A DNA stretch of 61,314 nt from Bacillota bacterium. GTDB lineage: Bacteria > Bacillota > Clostridia > Lachnospirales > Lachnospiraceae. Of the stretch, positions 34,358 through 43,413 are shown in pieces. The position numbers and the translations under genes are program-made. The stretch is from NCBI GenBank assembly GCA_023411225.1, contig JAEYPA010000096.1, forward strand, positions 1 to 61,314. Reading direction: 5' to 3'. Under the pieces are notes generated by a model. It made no database searches, had not been told where the DNA came from, and saw only the letters and a program-made list of their open reading frames with translations. Position 1 is the first letter of the stretch; every line of letters starts with the position of its first letter.

Positions 34358-35239
34358 TTAATTGATTGTAAACACAATTTTTACAAGCTCTGCACGATTG
34401 TTGATACGAATGTGTACCGTATGATTCCCTAAACCACGAGACAAAATCATAGTAGCCTGTTTATCTTGATATAACCCAAAATCATATTTTGGAAAAAGCA
34501 GACCTTGGGTTGACATTACACCACCTATGGCTGGTAGTGCAATCATACCACCATGTACATGTCCAGATAACACCAAGTCTGCTCCCCAATTAGCATATTC
34601 AGGGAAGTAGATGGGATTATGGGCTAACAGTATATTAAATTTCTTGTTATCAGGGGTGCCAAGGTGAAGGTCTAACGATTCCTTAGACAATGGGTTTTTC
34701 TTGAATTTCATATAATAGAACTCCGGTAAATTCAATCCATATACATCAATGGAATGACCGTTTCTATTTAAAGATATTTTTTCATCTAATACGAACTTGA
34801 CCCCATACTGTCTCAGTTTCTTTATATATTCCATAAATGGAGTGTCCTCGTTTCCTGCTATATTACTCATCCGCAGCTCATGATTACCATAAGCATAATA
34901 GACAGGAAATTCTGTTGCCAGCTCCTTTATAAGTACCAATGCCTTTGTACTATCAAAATGATTCCCTTTCACAATCATATCCCCACCAATTAAGATGAAA
35001 TCCGGCTTGTTATTACGAATGGCATTAAGAAGACGTTCATTATTATCCCCATAACAGTAATTATGGAGGTCTGTTAAGAATAAGATAACAGCCTGGTCAA
35101 ATGCTTTTGGCAATTTCTTATTGCTATATTCATATGTGGTTATATGAAAATGCCTGTTTTCATATAGGATATAGAGATATAATCCTATCCCCAGTAAAAG
35201 CACAGAGATTAAAACAATTAATAATATAGTCTGCTCCAT
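34358..35239 (-). CDS. membrane-anchored metallophosphoesterase
   Basis: The 293-residue protein has one N-terminal helix (about residues 5-25) and a calcineurin-like phosphoesterase domain with all metal motifs: TDLH, GGDM, GNHE, LLAHNP and GHVHGG. It resembles YkuE/YaeI-type phosphoesterases, some of which act on lipid-linked or nucleotide substrates. Here the substrate is unknown. The ATG follows GGAG. It is a single gene between the M50-like protein and a DacF-like enzyme. Confidence 0.9.
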   Translation of the reverse strand: MEQTILLIVLISVLLLGIGLYLYILYENRHFHITTYEYSNKKLPKAFDQAVILFLTDLHNYCYGDNNERLLNAIRNNKPDFILIGGDMIVKGNHFDSTKALVLIKELATEFPVYYAYGNHELRMSNIAGNEDTPFMEYIKKLRQYGVKFVLDEKISLNRNGHSIDVYGLNLPEFYYMKFKKNPLSKESLDLHLGTPDNKKFNILLAHNPIYFPEYANWGADLVLSGHVHGGMIALPAIGGVMSTQGLLFPKYDFGLYQDKQATMILSRGLGNHTVHIRINNRAELVKIVFTIN

Positions 35240-35380
35240 AGTATACTCCTTATTGAGATATCATTTCTAGATTATGAAACAAGCATGGTATTTATTCATT
35301 ACACACTTTCTAACTTATTATAACTATATCTAACCAGAGAATAGCTGTCAATGAAGGATTCGTAAATCCATATAACTGAA

Positions 35381-35405
35381 ATGGCTTCCTAAGTCAGGAA
35401 GCCAT
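35381..35405 (-). terminator. hairpin after the second DacF-like gene
   Basis: A perfect 10-base stem (35381-35390 and 35396-35405, loop 5) lies 20 bases past the stop. The following minus-strand bases (TTCAGTTATA) are only moderately T-rich. Confidence 0.6.
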
Positions 35406-35424
35406 ATAGGTATATGCTAATACT

Positions 35425-36909
35425 TTAGTATATGTTGAAGTATCGTTTTAATAGCCTTACAAATGAATCACTGAAGGTCGCTTTACGGACTGATTTTTCA
35501 GCAACAATTGGAACTTCTCCAATCATTTTCCCATCTAATGAATAGGTAACTTTACCGATTTGATCATTTTGACTGATTGGTGCGTCAATAGATTCCGTGA
35601 TTTCTACTTCTTTTTTAATGGCAGTTGGATCTTTTCCCACTAGGCAAACATAAGAAAATAGTTTGGTCACTATTCCATTAACAGTATCCTCTACCCCGTT
35701 TTTTATTTCTATAGGATCAAGCATTAGATCTTTATTATTATCCTTATAAAGACTACAATTTGCAAACCCATAGTCGAGCAAAGATGCTGCTTCCTTAAAT
35801 CTTACTTTTGGTTCTGGGGCACACATTACAACAGCTATTAGGTCCATGTCATTACGTTTTGCTGTAGCAGAAAGACAGAATTTAGCTTTGGAGGTCGAAC
35901 CAGTTTTTAAACCTGTGATTCCTTTATAAGTACGAACTAACTTATTAGTATTGGTAAGACCAAAAACACTTTCTCCTTTTTTGGTAATATGGGTAAAGGT
36001 GTCCATCCAAGTAGTTGAATATTTAGAGATTTCCGGATGTTTAGTAATCAATTCTCTTGACATTAGAGCAACATCATAGGCTGTAGAAACATGGTTAGTG
36101 GTGTCATTATCAAGGCCACAACAGTTTTCAAAATGAGTATGCTTCATTCCAAGATTTTTTGCCTTTTCATTCATTTTGGAAACAAACTCCTGCTCGGAAC
36201 CTGCAATTAATTCAGCCATAGCAACTGAGGCATCATTGGCTGAGGCAATTGATATACATTTAATCATAGTATCCACAGACTGTGTTTCATTAGGTTCTAA
36301 ATAGACTTGGCTACCTCCCATTGAGGCCGCATATTCACTGACACTGACTTGGTCAGAAAGCTTGATTTTACCATCCTCTAAAGCATCAAATATAAGAATC
36401 AGTGTCATGATTTTTGTTATACTGGCTGGAGCCATCTGAAGATCCTTATCTTTTTCATATAATATCTGGCCAGTGGAACCTTCAATTAAAACGGCAGATT
36501 TAGAGGAAAGTCCCAGTGAATTTCCTGTATTATCCTCAACTACAGCTTGTGTAGCATCTTTCTTATTCTTCTTATCTTTACGAAGGTTTTTTATTGTCTC
36601 TATCGTTTCTACATCTTCATAGTATTGATCAATCTGTTTGTTTTCTGAGCTTTCTATCTCTGAACTTTTTTCTTCCGTATCTACTGATTCTTTGTGTTGC
36701 ATTTGAATAGTTTTAGATAGAATGTCTTTACTAAGGGTAGGAATACTATCGCTATCTTCCGTGTTATTTGAATCATCTTCTGTAGTTTCGGCAGTCTGAT
36801 CTTCGTCATCGGTTGGGTATAACGATATTGTAGTCCCATTTACATAGCTAAAGCTAACAATGCTAAAGGAAAGAAGTAGTATAAATAGCAAACTTAAGAT
36901 ACGTTTCAT
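35425..36909 (-). CDS. D-alanyl-D-alanine carboxypeptidase with an acidic N-terminal region
   Basis: The 494-residue protein is a second DacF-type penicillin-binding protein. It has a signal peptide (about 1-25), a long acidic low-complexity region (about 35-110) absent in the paralogue, and the active-site motifs Ser163-IT-Lys166, Ser223-A-Asn225 and Lys335-Thr-Gly337. The C-terminal membrane-binding domain follows. I start at the ATG at 36909 with GGAG 6 bases upstream; a TTG four codons earlier lacks spacing. It would trim peptidoglycan stems. Confidence 0.93.
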   Translation of the reverse strand: MKRILSLLFILLLSFSIVSFSYVNGTTISLYPTDDEDQTAETTEDDSNNTEDSDSIPTLSKDILSKTIQMQHKESVDTEEKSSEIESSENKQIDQYYEDVETIETIKNLRKDKKNKKDATQAVVEDNTGNSLGLSSKSAVLIEGSTGQILYEKDKDLQMAPASITKIMTLILIFDALEDGKIKLSDQVSVSEYAASMGGSQVYLEPNETQSVDTMIKCISIASANDASVAMAELIAGSEQEFVSKMNEKAKNLGMKHTHFENCCGLDNDTTNHVSTAYDVALMSRELITKHPEISKYSTTWMDTFTHITKKGESVFGLTNTNKLVRTYKGITGLKTGSTSKAKFCLSATAKRNDMDLIAVVMCAPEPKVRFKEAASLLDYGFANCSLYKDNNKDLMLDPIEIKNGVEDTVNGIVTKLFSYVCLVGKDPTAIKKEVEITESIDAPISQNDQIGKVTYSLDGKMIGEVPIVAEKSVRKATFSDSFVRLLKRYFNIY

Positions 36910-36984
36910 GAAGCACTCCAAACTTCTTAATCTTTATACTAATGTATCGAAGAGTTTTAGTTTTATGACTTATTTTGTACGAGT

Positions 36985-37530
36985 TTACGGATTATTTTTC
37001 ACATAAACGTTGCACTCTAATTGTTTTCCACTAATTGTTGCGGTTATTGTAGCCCGACCAGGCAGAACTGCTGTAACGATTCCATCTTCATCAACAGAGA
37101 CAATCTTACTGTTGCTTTCCCATGTAACGGATTTATTGCTACCATTTATGTATAAGTGAATACGTTCCCCTACAATTAACGAAATGTTCATTGCACTTAT
37201 ACTGATCACAGTTATTTTACATTGTGCCTTAAATGACTTTCCTGTAGCAGTTATAATTGCTGTACCGACAGTCTTTGCATACACTTTTCCAGATGGCATT
37301 ACATCTACAATTCTAAAATTACTGCTTTTGTAGGAAACTCTTTTGTTCAGTGCCTGAGGTCGAAGCTTATAAGTATCACCTACTACTAAAAGAAGTTTAT
37401 TAGCATTTAATCTATTAGAAAATGGTTGAAAAATGGGATCATAGTAATAAAATCTTGAATTTTTATAAATAGTATTTATAAGTAGTATCACAATAATAAC
37501 AATAATAATGCCCATTAGAAATGGCTTCAT
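36985..37530 (-). CDS. membrane-anchored protein with two Big_2 (Ig-like) domains
   Basis: The 181-residue protein has one N-terminal membrane helix (about 4-21) and an extracellular part with two bacterial Ig-like group 2 domains (about 43-110 and 115-178). Each shows the typical ending (GTAIITATGKSFKAQCKITV and GRATITATISGKQLECNVYV). Such domains are seen in surface and wall proteins. No enzyme domain is present and the function is unknown. The ATG has GGAG upstream. Confidence 0.85.
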   Translation of the reverse strand: MKPFLMGIIIVIIVILLINTIYKNSRFYYYDPIFQPFSNRLNANKLLLVVGDTYKLRPQALNKRVSYKSSNFRIVDVMPSGKVYAKTVGTAIITATGKSFKAQCKITVISISAMNISLIVGERIHLYINGSNKSVTWESNSKIVSVDEDGIVTAVLPGRATITATISGKQLECNVYVKNNP

Positions 37531-37579
37531 ATAATCTCCATAATAATTTACTTTACTGTACTATATGAATCCATAATCA

Positions 37580-37626
37580 AAAAAATAAGGTACTAAAAGT
37601 AAATTCTTACATTACTTATAGTACCT
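37580..37626 (-). terminator. intrinsic terminator after the 91-residue membrane protein gene
   Basis: Arms 37588-37602 and 37612-37626 pair over 15 bases with one mismatch and are followed on the minus strand by TTATTTTTTT. It closes the transcription unit ending at 37637. Confidence 0.8.
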
Positions 37627-37636
37627 AATATGTGAT

Positions 37637-37912
37637 TTATTTGTATAATCGATGATTTATCTTATTAGTTGTTTCACATAACACTACTTCAACAACTAAG
37701 CATACTATCATAACGGCAGCTGCCATCTTCCCAGGTAATTTATTCATGGACCAATAATAAGAAATAATAAACATACCAACCATAATAGCAATCATAATAA
37801 CAATCATTACAATTAATATCTTAGGTTTTCCGTTTTTTCTATTCTCTTCCCTCATCTGCTCCTTTTCTTCTTTAGTAAGCTTTTTTAAATATAATTCAGG
37901 CTTATCTTCCAT
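37637..37912 (-). CDS. small membrane protein of unknown function
   Basis: The 91-residue protein has a charged N-terminus (Lys/Glu-rich, about residues 1-28) and two hydrophobic segments (about 32-54 and 61-79). I recognise no family. I start at the ATG at 37912 because AAAGGGG lies 6 bases upstream, not 8 codons earlier. It follows the ACT-domain gene and precedes a clear terminator, so it may be the last gene of the iorA operon. Confidence 0.7.
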   Translation of the reverse strand: MEDKPELYLKKLTKEEKEQMREENRKNGKPKILIVMIVIMIAIMVGMFIISYYWSMNKLPGKMAAAVMIVCLVVEVVLCETTNKINHRLYK

Positions 37913-37959
37913 GATATTCCCCTTTCTAATTATCAAATGTTCCTAAGAATCCAGCTTTA

Positions 37960-38397
37960 TTAAACCTCATAGTTAATCTGATAGGCTTCGTCAGCTTTGA
38001 AAAGCTCAAAATGATTCTTTTCTAAAACTTCAATTGCAGCACTAACGTCGGAAACTTTGGCAATAATAGAAGCATTTTCCCCTGTGGCAAGTGTATACAT
38101 ATACTCAATGCTGATGTCTCTTGCTACTAACAAATCTAATATAGTATAAAGCATTCCAATTCTATGTGGAAGTTTAATAGCTAAAACATCGGTTAACATA
38201 GCAGAAAAGCCAGCTTCCTTTAAAACAGCTTTTCCTTTTACCGGGTCTGAGACCACCATTCGAAGCATCCCATATTCAGAAGTATCCGCAAGACTAAGAG
38301 AAACAATATTAATCTCATGTGCTGCCAATGTTTCTGTTACCTTCTCCAATCTTCCCTCACGGTTTTCAATAAATACAGATAACTGCTTAATAAGCAT
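37960..38397 (-). CDS. ACT-domain protein of the ior-paaK cluster
   Basis: The 145-residue protein consists of two ACT domains (about 1-68 and 70-140), small folds that bind amino acids. Homologues directly downstream of paaK/ior genes are common in anaerobes and are thought to sense aromatic or branched amino acids. No enzyme domain is visible. I start at the second ATG (38397), 7 bases after GGAGG; the first ATG touches the ribosome-binding site. It lies 18 bases past paaK. Confidence 0.9.
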   Translation of the reverse strand: MLIKQLSVFIENREGRLEKVTETLAAHEINIVSLSLADTSEYGMLRMVVSDPVKGKAVLKEAGFSAMLTDVLAIKLPHRIGMLYTILDLLVARDISIEYMYTLATGENASIIAKVSDVSAAIEVLEKNHFELFKADEAYQINYEV

Positions 38398-38415
38398 AAA
38401 CATTCCTCCTTATGA

Positions 38416-39714
38416 TTAGATAAGTTTACGTTTGTCAATGACACGAACAGCTTTACCCTCGCTTCTGGCAATCGTCTTAGGCTCTACAAGTTTAACTTTT
38501 GCAGCAATACCTAATGCTTGTTGCAATGTATGGGCAATTTTTTTTGTAAGTGTTTCTAATGCACGAATCTCATCTGAGAAGAATCGCTCTTCTACTTCAA
38601 CTAATACTTCAAGAGTATCTAAGTTATCCACTCGATCTACAATCAATTGATAGTGAGGACTTGTCTCACCCATTTCCAATAATGCAGATTCTATTTGTGA
38701 TGGGAATACATTTACACCACGAATAATTAACATATCATCAGAACGACCTTTAAAACGGGAAAGTCTTGCTAAAGTACGTCCACATTCACATTTACTGTAA
38801 TCAATACTGGTTAAGTCCTTGGTACGATACCGGAATAATGGAAGTGCTTCTTTGGTAATTGTAGTAAATACAAGCTCTCCTGTTTCACCTGGAGCTACTG
38901 CTTCATAGGTATTTGGGTTAATAATTTCAGGAATAAAATGATCCTCATAAACATGTAGCCCATTGTGATATTCACAATCAGCCGCAACGCCAGGTCCCAT
39001 AACCTCACTTAATCCATAAATATCATGAGCGTGGATATGAAGCTTTTGCTCAATTTCTTTTCTCATATTTTCAGTCCAAGGCTCGGCTCCACAAATGGCA
39101 TGCTTTAACTTAATATTATCAATTGCATTATGCTCTTCCAAAGCCTCAGAGATATGCAATAAATAGGATGGTGTACAGGCAATTGCAGTTACTTCGAAAT
39201 CTTGCATCATAGTAATCTGCTTCTTAGTGTTACCTACAGACATAGGAACCACAGTAGCACCTAGATTTTCGGCTCCATAATGAAGTCCTAGTCCACCAGT
39301 AAACAATCCATAACCATAAGAAATCTGAATCTTATCCTTAGCTCCAATGCCAGCCATAGCCAACACTCTAGCTACGCATTCCTGCCAGATCTCAATATCT
39401 TTTCTGGAATATCCAACAACAGTAGGTTTTCCTGTTGTACCAGAGGAAGCATGTACACGTACAATTTGCGACTGTGGAATAGCAAATAACCCAAAAGGAT
39501 AGTTCTGACGTAAGTCCTCTTTTGTAGTAAATGGTAATTTGTTAAGGTCTTCTATCCCCTGTATATCTTCTGGTTCAAGTCCCATCTCTTGCATCTTTTT
39601 ACGATAAAACTCTACATTATGGTATACTCGGGATACCATTTTTCTGAGTCTGGCACTTTGCAAGGAGCAGATCTCATCTCTACTCATACATTCCTTAGTC
39701 TCATTCCAAATCAT
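38416..39714 (-). CDS. paaK: phenylacetate-CoA ligase (AMP-forming)
   Basis: The 432-residue enzyme activates phenylacetate or a related aryl acid with ATP and coenzyme A. It has the adenylate-forming signature SSGTTGKPTVVGYS (about 89-102), the ELVFTT and YRTKDL segments and a C-terminal PaaK-type lobe (GVNVFPSQIE). Together with the indolepyruvate oxidoreductase subunits upstream it fits interconversion of aryl pyruvates and aryl acetates. The ATG has GGAGG upstream. Substrate choice between phenylacetate and indoleacetate is not readable. Confidence 0.94.
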   Translation of the reverse strand: MIWNETKECMSRDEICSLQSARLRKMVSRVYHNVEFYRKKMQEMGLEPEDIQGIEDLNKLPFTTKEDLRQNYPFGLFAIPQSQIVRVHASSGTTGKPTVVGYSRKDIEIWQECVARVLAMAGIGAKDKIQISYGYGLFTGGLGLHYGAENLGATVVPMSVGNTKKQITMMQDFEVTAIACTPSYLLHISEALEEHNAIDNIKLKHAICGAEPWTENMRKEIEQKLHIHAHDIYGLSEVMGPGVAADCEYHNGLHVYEDHFIPEIINPNTYEAVAPGETGELVFTTITKEALPLFRYRTKDLTSIDYSKCECGRTLARLSRFKGRSDDMLIIRGVNVFPSQIESALLEMGETSPHYQLIVDRVDNLDTLEVLVEVEERFFSDEIRALETLTKKIAHTLQQALGIAAKVKLVEPKTIARSEGKAVRVIDKRKLI

Positions 39715-39736
39715 GGTGTTATCCTCCTACTTACTT

Positions 39737-40309
39737 TTAATCATGTAAATGATAGCCTTTATCGAAAGCTAATTTATTGACTTCAATTGTCTTAGGTGGA
39801 ACTGTTTTTTCAATTACAGTAATCCAATCCTCATATGGAATATCCATTCTTTTTGCAGCCATACCTAACACGACACTGTTAAAAACTTTTGTGTTGCCAA
39901 GTTTTTTGGCTTCTTCCATGGCATTCACTCTGTATACTTTATAGTTTTTCTCAAGATTCTCCAATATACCCTCTGGATAAGTGGCATTTCCAATTACAAC
40001 TGGCATCGGATCAATTCTCTGGTCGTTTACAATTAATACACCATCTGGTTTAAGATAATGAGCATAACGAAGGGCTTCTAGTCTTTCAAAAGCTATGAGT
40101 ACATCAGCAGTACCTTCTTCTACAATAGGTTCCGCAACTTTTTCACCATAGCGAACAAAGGTAACAACACTGCCACCCCTTTGAGCCATTCCATGAACTT
40201 CAGAAAGCTTTACATCATAACCAACATGAAGCATAAGGCCACCTAGTATTCTACTTGTTAGCAAGGTGCCTTGACCGCCGACACCTACAATCATAATATT
40301 TTTTGTCAT
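39737..40309 (-). CDS. iorB: indolepyruvate:ferredoxin oxidoreductase beta subunit
   Basis: IorB carries the gamma-type domain of 2-oxoacid:ferredoxin oxidoreductases. The 190-residue protein starts with the nucleotide-fold sequence IMIVGVGGQGTLLTSRIL and has the GMAQRGGSVVTFVRYG segment typical of the family. It works with IorA to cleave aryl pyruvates oxidatively to aryl-acetyl-CoA and CO2 with ferredoxin as electron acceptor. It lies 12 bases after iorA with GGAGG before the ATG. Confidence 0.95.
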   Translation of the reverse strand: MTKNIMIVGVGGQGTLLTSRILGGLMLHVGYDVKLSEVHGMAQRGGSVVTFVRYGEKVAEPIVEEGTADVLIAFERLEALRYAHYLKPDGVLIVNDQRIDPMPVVIGNATYPEGILENLEKNYKVYRVNAMEEAKKLGNTKVFNSVVLGMAAKRMDIPYEDWITVIEKTVPPKTIEVNKLAFDKGYHLHD

Positions 40310-40321
40310 GGCAGTATCCTC

Positions 40322-42061
40322 CTATAATTCCACTTTCTGTATTGCACCAAAATGACACAGTGTATCGCAAAGCCCACAACCAGTGCACATGGTATCATTA
40401 ATTTTAGCTGTTTTATTTTCGGATTTTGTAATAGCTGGACAACCTGGTTTTAAGCACATTCCACATTTCTTACAAACATTTTCGTCTACAGTATATTGAT
40501 ATCTGATAGGGGTTTTATTTAATAATACACAAGGAGACTTTGTTATAATAACCGAAAGCTCATCTTTAGCAACTTCTTCTTTTACTAATTTTTCAAGGTC
40601 CACAATATCAAATGCATTAATCTCATATACATTTTTTATTCCAATTCCTTTACAAAGTTCCATAAGATTAATGGCATAAGTAGTCTCACCCTGTAAGGTT
40701 TTTCCTGTTGCCGCGTGATCCTGATGTCCAGTCATGCCGGTAGTAGAATTATCTAAAATCATGACTGTTCCCGTTGATTTGTTATAAACCATGTTAATTA
40801 GGGAGTTTATTCCTGTGTGCATAAAGGTGGAATCTCCTATAACAGCTACCCAGTTCTTAATATAGTCTTTTCCTTTAGCTTTTTCCATACCATGAAGTGT
40901 ACTGATGCTGGACCCCATACAAACAGTGGTATCTACTACACTAAGTGGAGGTACTGCTCCTAAGGTATAGCATCCGATATCACCGGCAGCATGAATCTTT
41001 AATTTATGTAATACAGAATAAACACTTCTATGAGGGCAACCTGGGCATAAAATTGGTGGGCGATTTGGCACCTCAGCAGGCTGTGCTAGATTTAAATCTT
41101 GCTTTAGAATCGCTTTTCTAAGTAAGTTAGCACTATATTCTCCCTGACGAGTGAAAATTTCCTTTCCTATACAGGAAATTCCCCATGATTTTACTTGCTC
41201 TTCTATTACAGGCTCTAATTCCTCTACAATATAAAGTGTATCCACCTTACTTGCAAACTCTTCTATTAAACTTTTTGGAAGTGGATTAACAATACCCAAT
41301 TTAAGTACAGATACGTCTGGAAGAGCTTCACGTACATATTGATACGGTATTCCGGAAGTAATCACACCTATCTTTAAATCTCTATATTCTATTTTATTAA
41401 TAGGGAAATGAGCCCCATCCTCTATCATCTTATTGTTTCTGGCTTCCACAATAACATGGCGGCCTTTCGCATTGCCAGGCATCATTACATTTTTGGCAGG
41501 GTTACGTACATAGGGCTTATCTTCAATCTCAAGACGGTCACATAACTTAACAAGTCCTTGAGAATGGCTTAATCTTGTTGTTGTACGAACAATAACAGGA
41601 GTATCATAGGTTTCACTAAGCTCGAATGCATATTTAGTAAATTCTTTAGCTTCTTCACTATCAGAAGGCTCGATAACAGGAACATTAGCAGCCCGGCCTA
41701 CCATTCTGGTATCCTGCTCATTTTGTGAGCTGTATAAGCCTGGATCGTCGGCTGCAATTAATACTAAGCCACCATTTACTCCGGAATAAGCGATCGTATA
41801 AAGAGGATCAGAGGCTACATTGACACCTACATGTTTCATTGATGCCATAGCTCTTACACCACTAATGGAAGCACCGATAGCAACCTCCATGGCAACTTTC
41901 TCATTTGGTGACCATTCTGCATAAATTTCTTTGTATTTTACTATGTTTTCACTAATCTCAGTACTTGGGGTACCAGGATATGCAGCAGATACTTTAACTC
42001 CTGCCTCATATGCACCTCTGGCTATTGCCTCATTACCAAGCATAATTACTTTGTCAGACAC
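40322..42061 (-). CDS. iorA: indolepyruvate:ferredoxin oxidoreductase alpha subunit
   Basis: The 579-residue protein holds the thiamine diphosphate site (GDSTFMHTGINSL, near 400-412, with the later N-x-T/TTGMTGHQDH region) and a C-terminal 2[4Fe-4S] ferredoxin domain. The latter has two cysteine clusters (CKKCGMCLKPGC and CTGCGLCDTLC) near 526-569. I prefer the GTG at 42061, which has GGTGG 8 bases upstream, over a GTG four codons earlier that overlaps that site. A perfect sigma-A promoter lies about 110 bases upstream. It is the first gene of the ior-paaK-ACT operon. Confidence 0.95.
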   Translation of the reverse strand: MSDKVIMLGNEAIARGAYEAGVKVSAAYPGTPSTEISENIVKYKEIYAEWSPNEKVAMEVAIGASISGVRAMASMKHVGVNVASDPLYTIAYSGVNGGLVLIAADDPGLYSSQNEQDTRMVGRAANVPVIEPSDSEEAKEFTKYAFELSETYDTPVIVRTTTRLSHSQGLVKLCDRLEIEDKPYVRNPAKNVMMPGNAKGRHVIVEARNNKMIEDGAHFPINKIEYRDLKIGVITSGIPYQYVREALPDVSVLKLGIVNPLPKSLIEEFASKVDTLYIVEELEPVIEEQVKSWGISCIGKEIFTRQGEYSANLLRKAILKQDLNLAQPAEVPNRPPILCPGCPHRSVYSVLHKLKIHAAGDIGCYTLGAVPPLSVVDTTVCMGSSISTLHGMEKAKGKDYIKNWVAVIGDSTFMHTGINSLINMVYNKSTGTVMILDNSTTGMTGHQDHAATGKTLQGETTYAINLMELCKGIGIKNVYEINAFDIVDLEKLVKEEVAKDELSVIITKSPCVLLNKTPIRYQYTVDENVCKKCGMCLKPGCPAITKSENKTAKINDTMCTGCGLCDTLCHFGAIQKVEL

Positions 42062-42166
42062 GTATAAATCCACCTTTCTTAAGTCTTTATGTACACTAAA
42101 TACTTAACAATTATATTGTGTAATAGGTGCTGTTATTTGCAAAACATTAGCACTTTAATTCATTAA

Positions 42167-42195
42167 ATTATACTATACCTTAACTTTAGTGTCAA
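42167..42195 (-). promoter_or_regulatory. consensus sigma-A promoter of the iorA operon
   Basis: On the minus strand TTGACA (42190-42195) and TATAAT (42167-42172) are both perfect and separated by 17 bases. It faces away from the aroF promoter at 42243-42271, leaving about 47 bases between the -35 boxes for shared control. Confidence 0.8.
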
Positions 42196-42242
42196 TGGAC
42201 AGGGGAATACAAGATCATGAGATAATAAAATATATAGAATGG

Positions 42243-42271
42243 TTGACTTATTATCAAAAGAATTATAGAAT
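42243..42271 (+). promoter_or_regulatory. sigma-A promoter of the DAHP synthase gene
   Basis: TTGACT (42243-42248) is followed after 17 bases by TAGAAT (42266-42271). The ribosome-binding site AAGGAG is about 25 bases downstream, so the leader is short and leaves no room for a T-box or attenuator. Confidence 0.7.
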
Positions 42272-42309
42272 ACCTACTAAGATTTACTAGTTAACAAGGA
42301 GATGATTAT

Positions 42310-43338
42310 ATGGGAATGCATTATATTAAAGAAGTTATGTCTCCAGCGGAGTTATTGGCAGCCTATCCATTAACAGCTGAATTGAAAGAAATGAAAAAGA
42401 ATCGTGACCAAGCGATTAAAAATGTTTTTACAGGTGATTCAGATAAATTTTTAGTGATTATCGGACCTTGCTCTGCTGATGGCGAGGATTCTGTTTGCGA
42501 TTATGTATTAAGGCTTGCAAAAATACAAGAAGTAATCAAAGATAAAGTTATCATTATCCCAAGAATATACACGAATAAGCCAAGAACAACAGGGGAAGGT
42601 TATAAAGGAATTGTACATCAGCCAGATCCAGAGAAAAAACCGGATCTACATGAAGGATTAGTAGCCATGAGGAAGATGCACATTAGGGCTATGCAAGAAT
42701 CTAATCTAACTGCAGCAGATGAGATGCTTTATCCTGAAAATTGGCCTTACCTGGAGGATATTTTGTCATATGTAGCAATTGGTGCCAGAAGTGTTGAGGA
42801 TCAACAGCACCGTCTAACCGTTAGTGGATTTGACGTACCAGCTGGTATGAAGAATCCTACCTCAGGAGACTTCTCAGTAATGTTGAATTCCTGTGTGGCG
42901 GCTCAAGCAAGTCATACCTTTTTATATCGTGGCTGGGAGGTTAAGACAGATGGAAATCCTTTAACTCATACTATCTTAAGAGGAGCTGTCAATAAGCATG
43001 GACAGTCCATATCTAACTATCATTATGAAGATCTTCTTCGCCTACATACTATGTATAATGAACGAGATCTTTTAAATCCAGCCTGCATTATTGATGCTAA
43101 TCATGCAAATTCTAATAAGTGTTATTATGAACAACCTAGAATTGTCCGTGAAGTTCTTCATAATCGCCAAAACTCACCTGAAATCAAGGAATTGGTTAAG
43201 GGAGTTATGGTGGAAAGCTATATCGAAGAAGGTAATCAGTCGATTCACGAGAGAATTTATGGAAAATCTATTACAGATGCCTGTATAGGATGGAATACTA
43301 CAGAACGTCTCTTATATATGATAGCCGAACATGTTTAA
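42310..43338 (+). CDS. aroF: 3-deoxy-7-phosphoheptulonate synthase (DAHP synthase, class I)
   Basis: DAHP synthase condenses phosphoenolpyruvate and erythrose 4-phosphate, the first step of the shikimate pathway to Phe, Tyr and Trp. The 342-residue protein is of the AroF/G/H type, with IIGPCSADG, PRIYTNKPRTTGEGYKG, GARSVEDQQHR and IDANHANSNK motifs covering substrate and metal ligands. The ATG has AAGGAG upstream. It is one of the few plus-strand genes and is divergent from the aryl-pyruvate oxidoreductase operon, which suggests linked aromatic amino-acid metabolism. Which amino acid inhibits it is not readable. Confidence 0.96.
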   Translation: MGMHYIKEVMSPAELLAAYPLTAELKEMKKNRDQAIKNVFTGDSDKFLVIIGPCSADGEDSVCDYVLRLAKIQEVIKDKVIIIPRIYTNKPRTTGEGYKGIVHQPDPEKKPDLHEGLVAMRKMHIRAMQESNLTAADEMLYPENWPYLEDILSYVAIGARSVEDQQHRLTVSGFDVPAGMKNPTSGDFSVMLNSCVAAQASHTFLYRGWEVKTDGNPLTHTILRGAVNKHGQSISNYHYEDLLRLHTMYNERDLLNPACIIDANHANSNKCYYEQPRIVREVLHNRQNSPEIKELVKGVMVESYIEEGNQSIHERIYGKSITDACIGWNTTERLLYMIAEHV

Positions 43339-43344
43339 TTAATT

Positions 43345-43403
43345 AAAGTGTCTTAATCACAACAGCTTTGCCACTCTGGTAACTGGGGAGATTAAGACAC
43401 TTT
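43345..43403. terminator. terminator between aroF and the XerD-like gene
   Basis: A perfect 14-base inverted repeat (43345-43358 and 43390-43403) with a 31-base loop follows the aroF stop by 6 bases. The upper arm leads into TTTTT on the plus strand; the lower arm starts with A runs, so it could also serve the convergent minus-strand gene. Confidence 0.7.
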
Positions 43404-43413
43404 TTATTAATTT

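Noticed and set aside
42074..42309. A T-box or riboswitch between iorA and aroF
   Set aside because: Two sigma-A promoters account for the region. The aroF leader is only about 30 bases and the iorA leader lacks a terminator hairpin or T-box bulge sequence.
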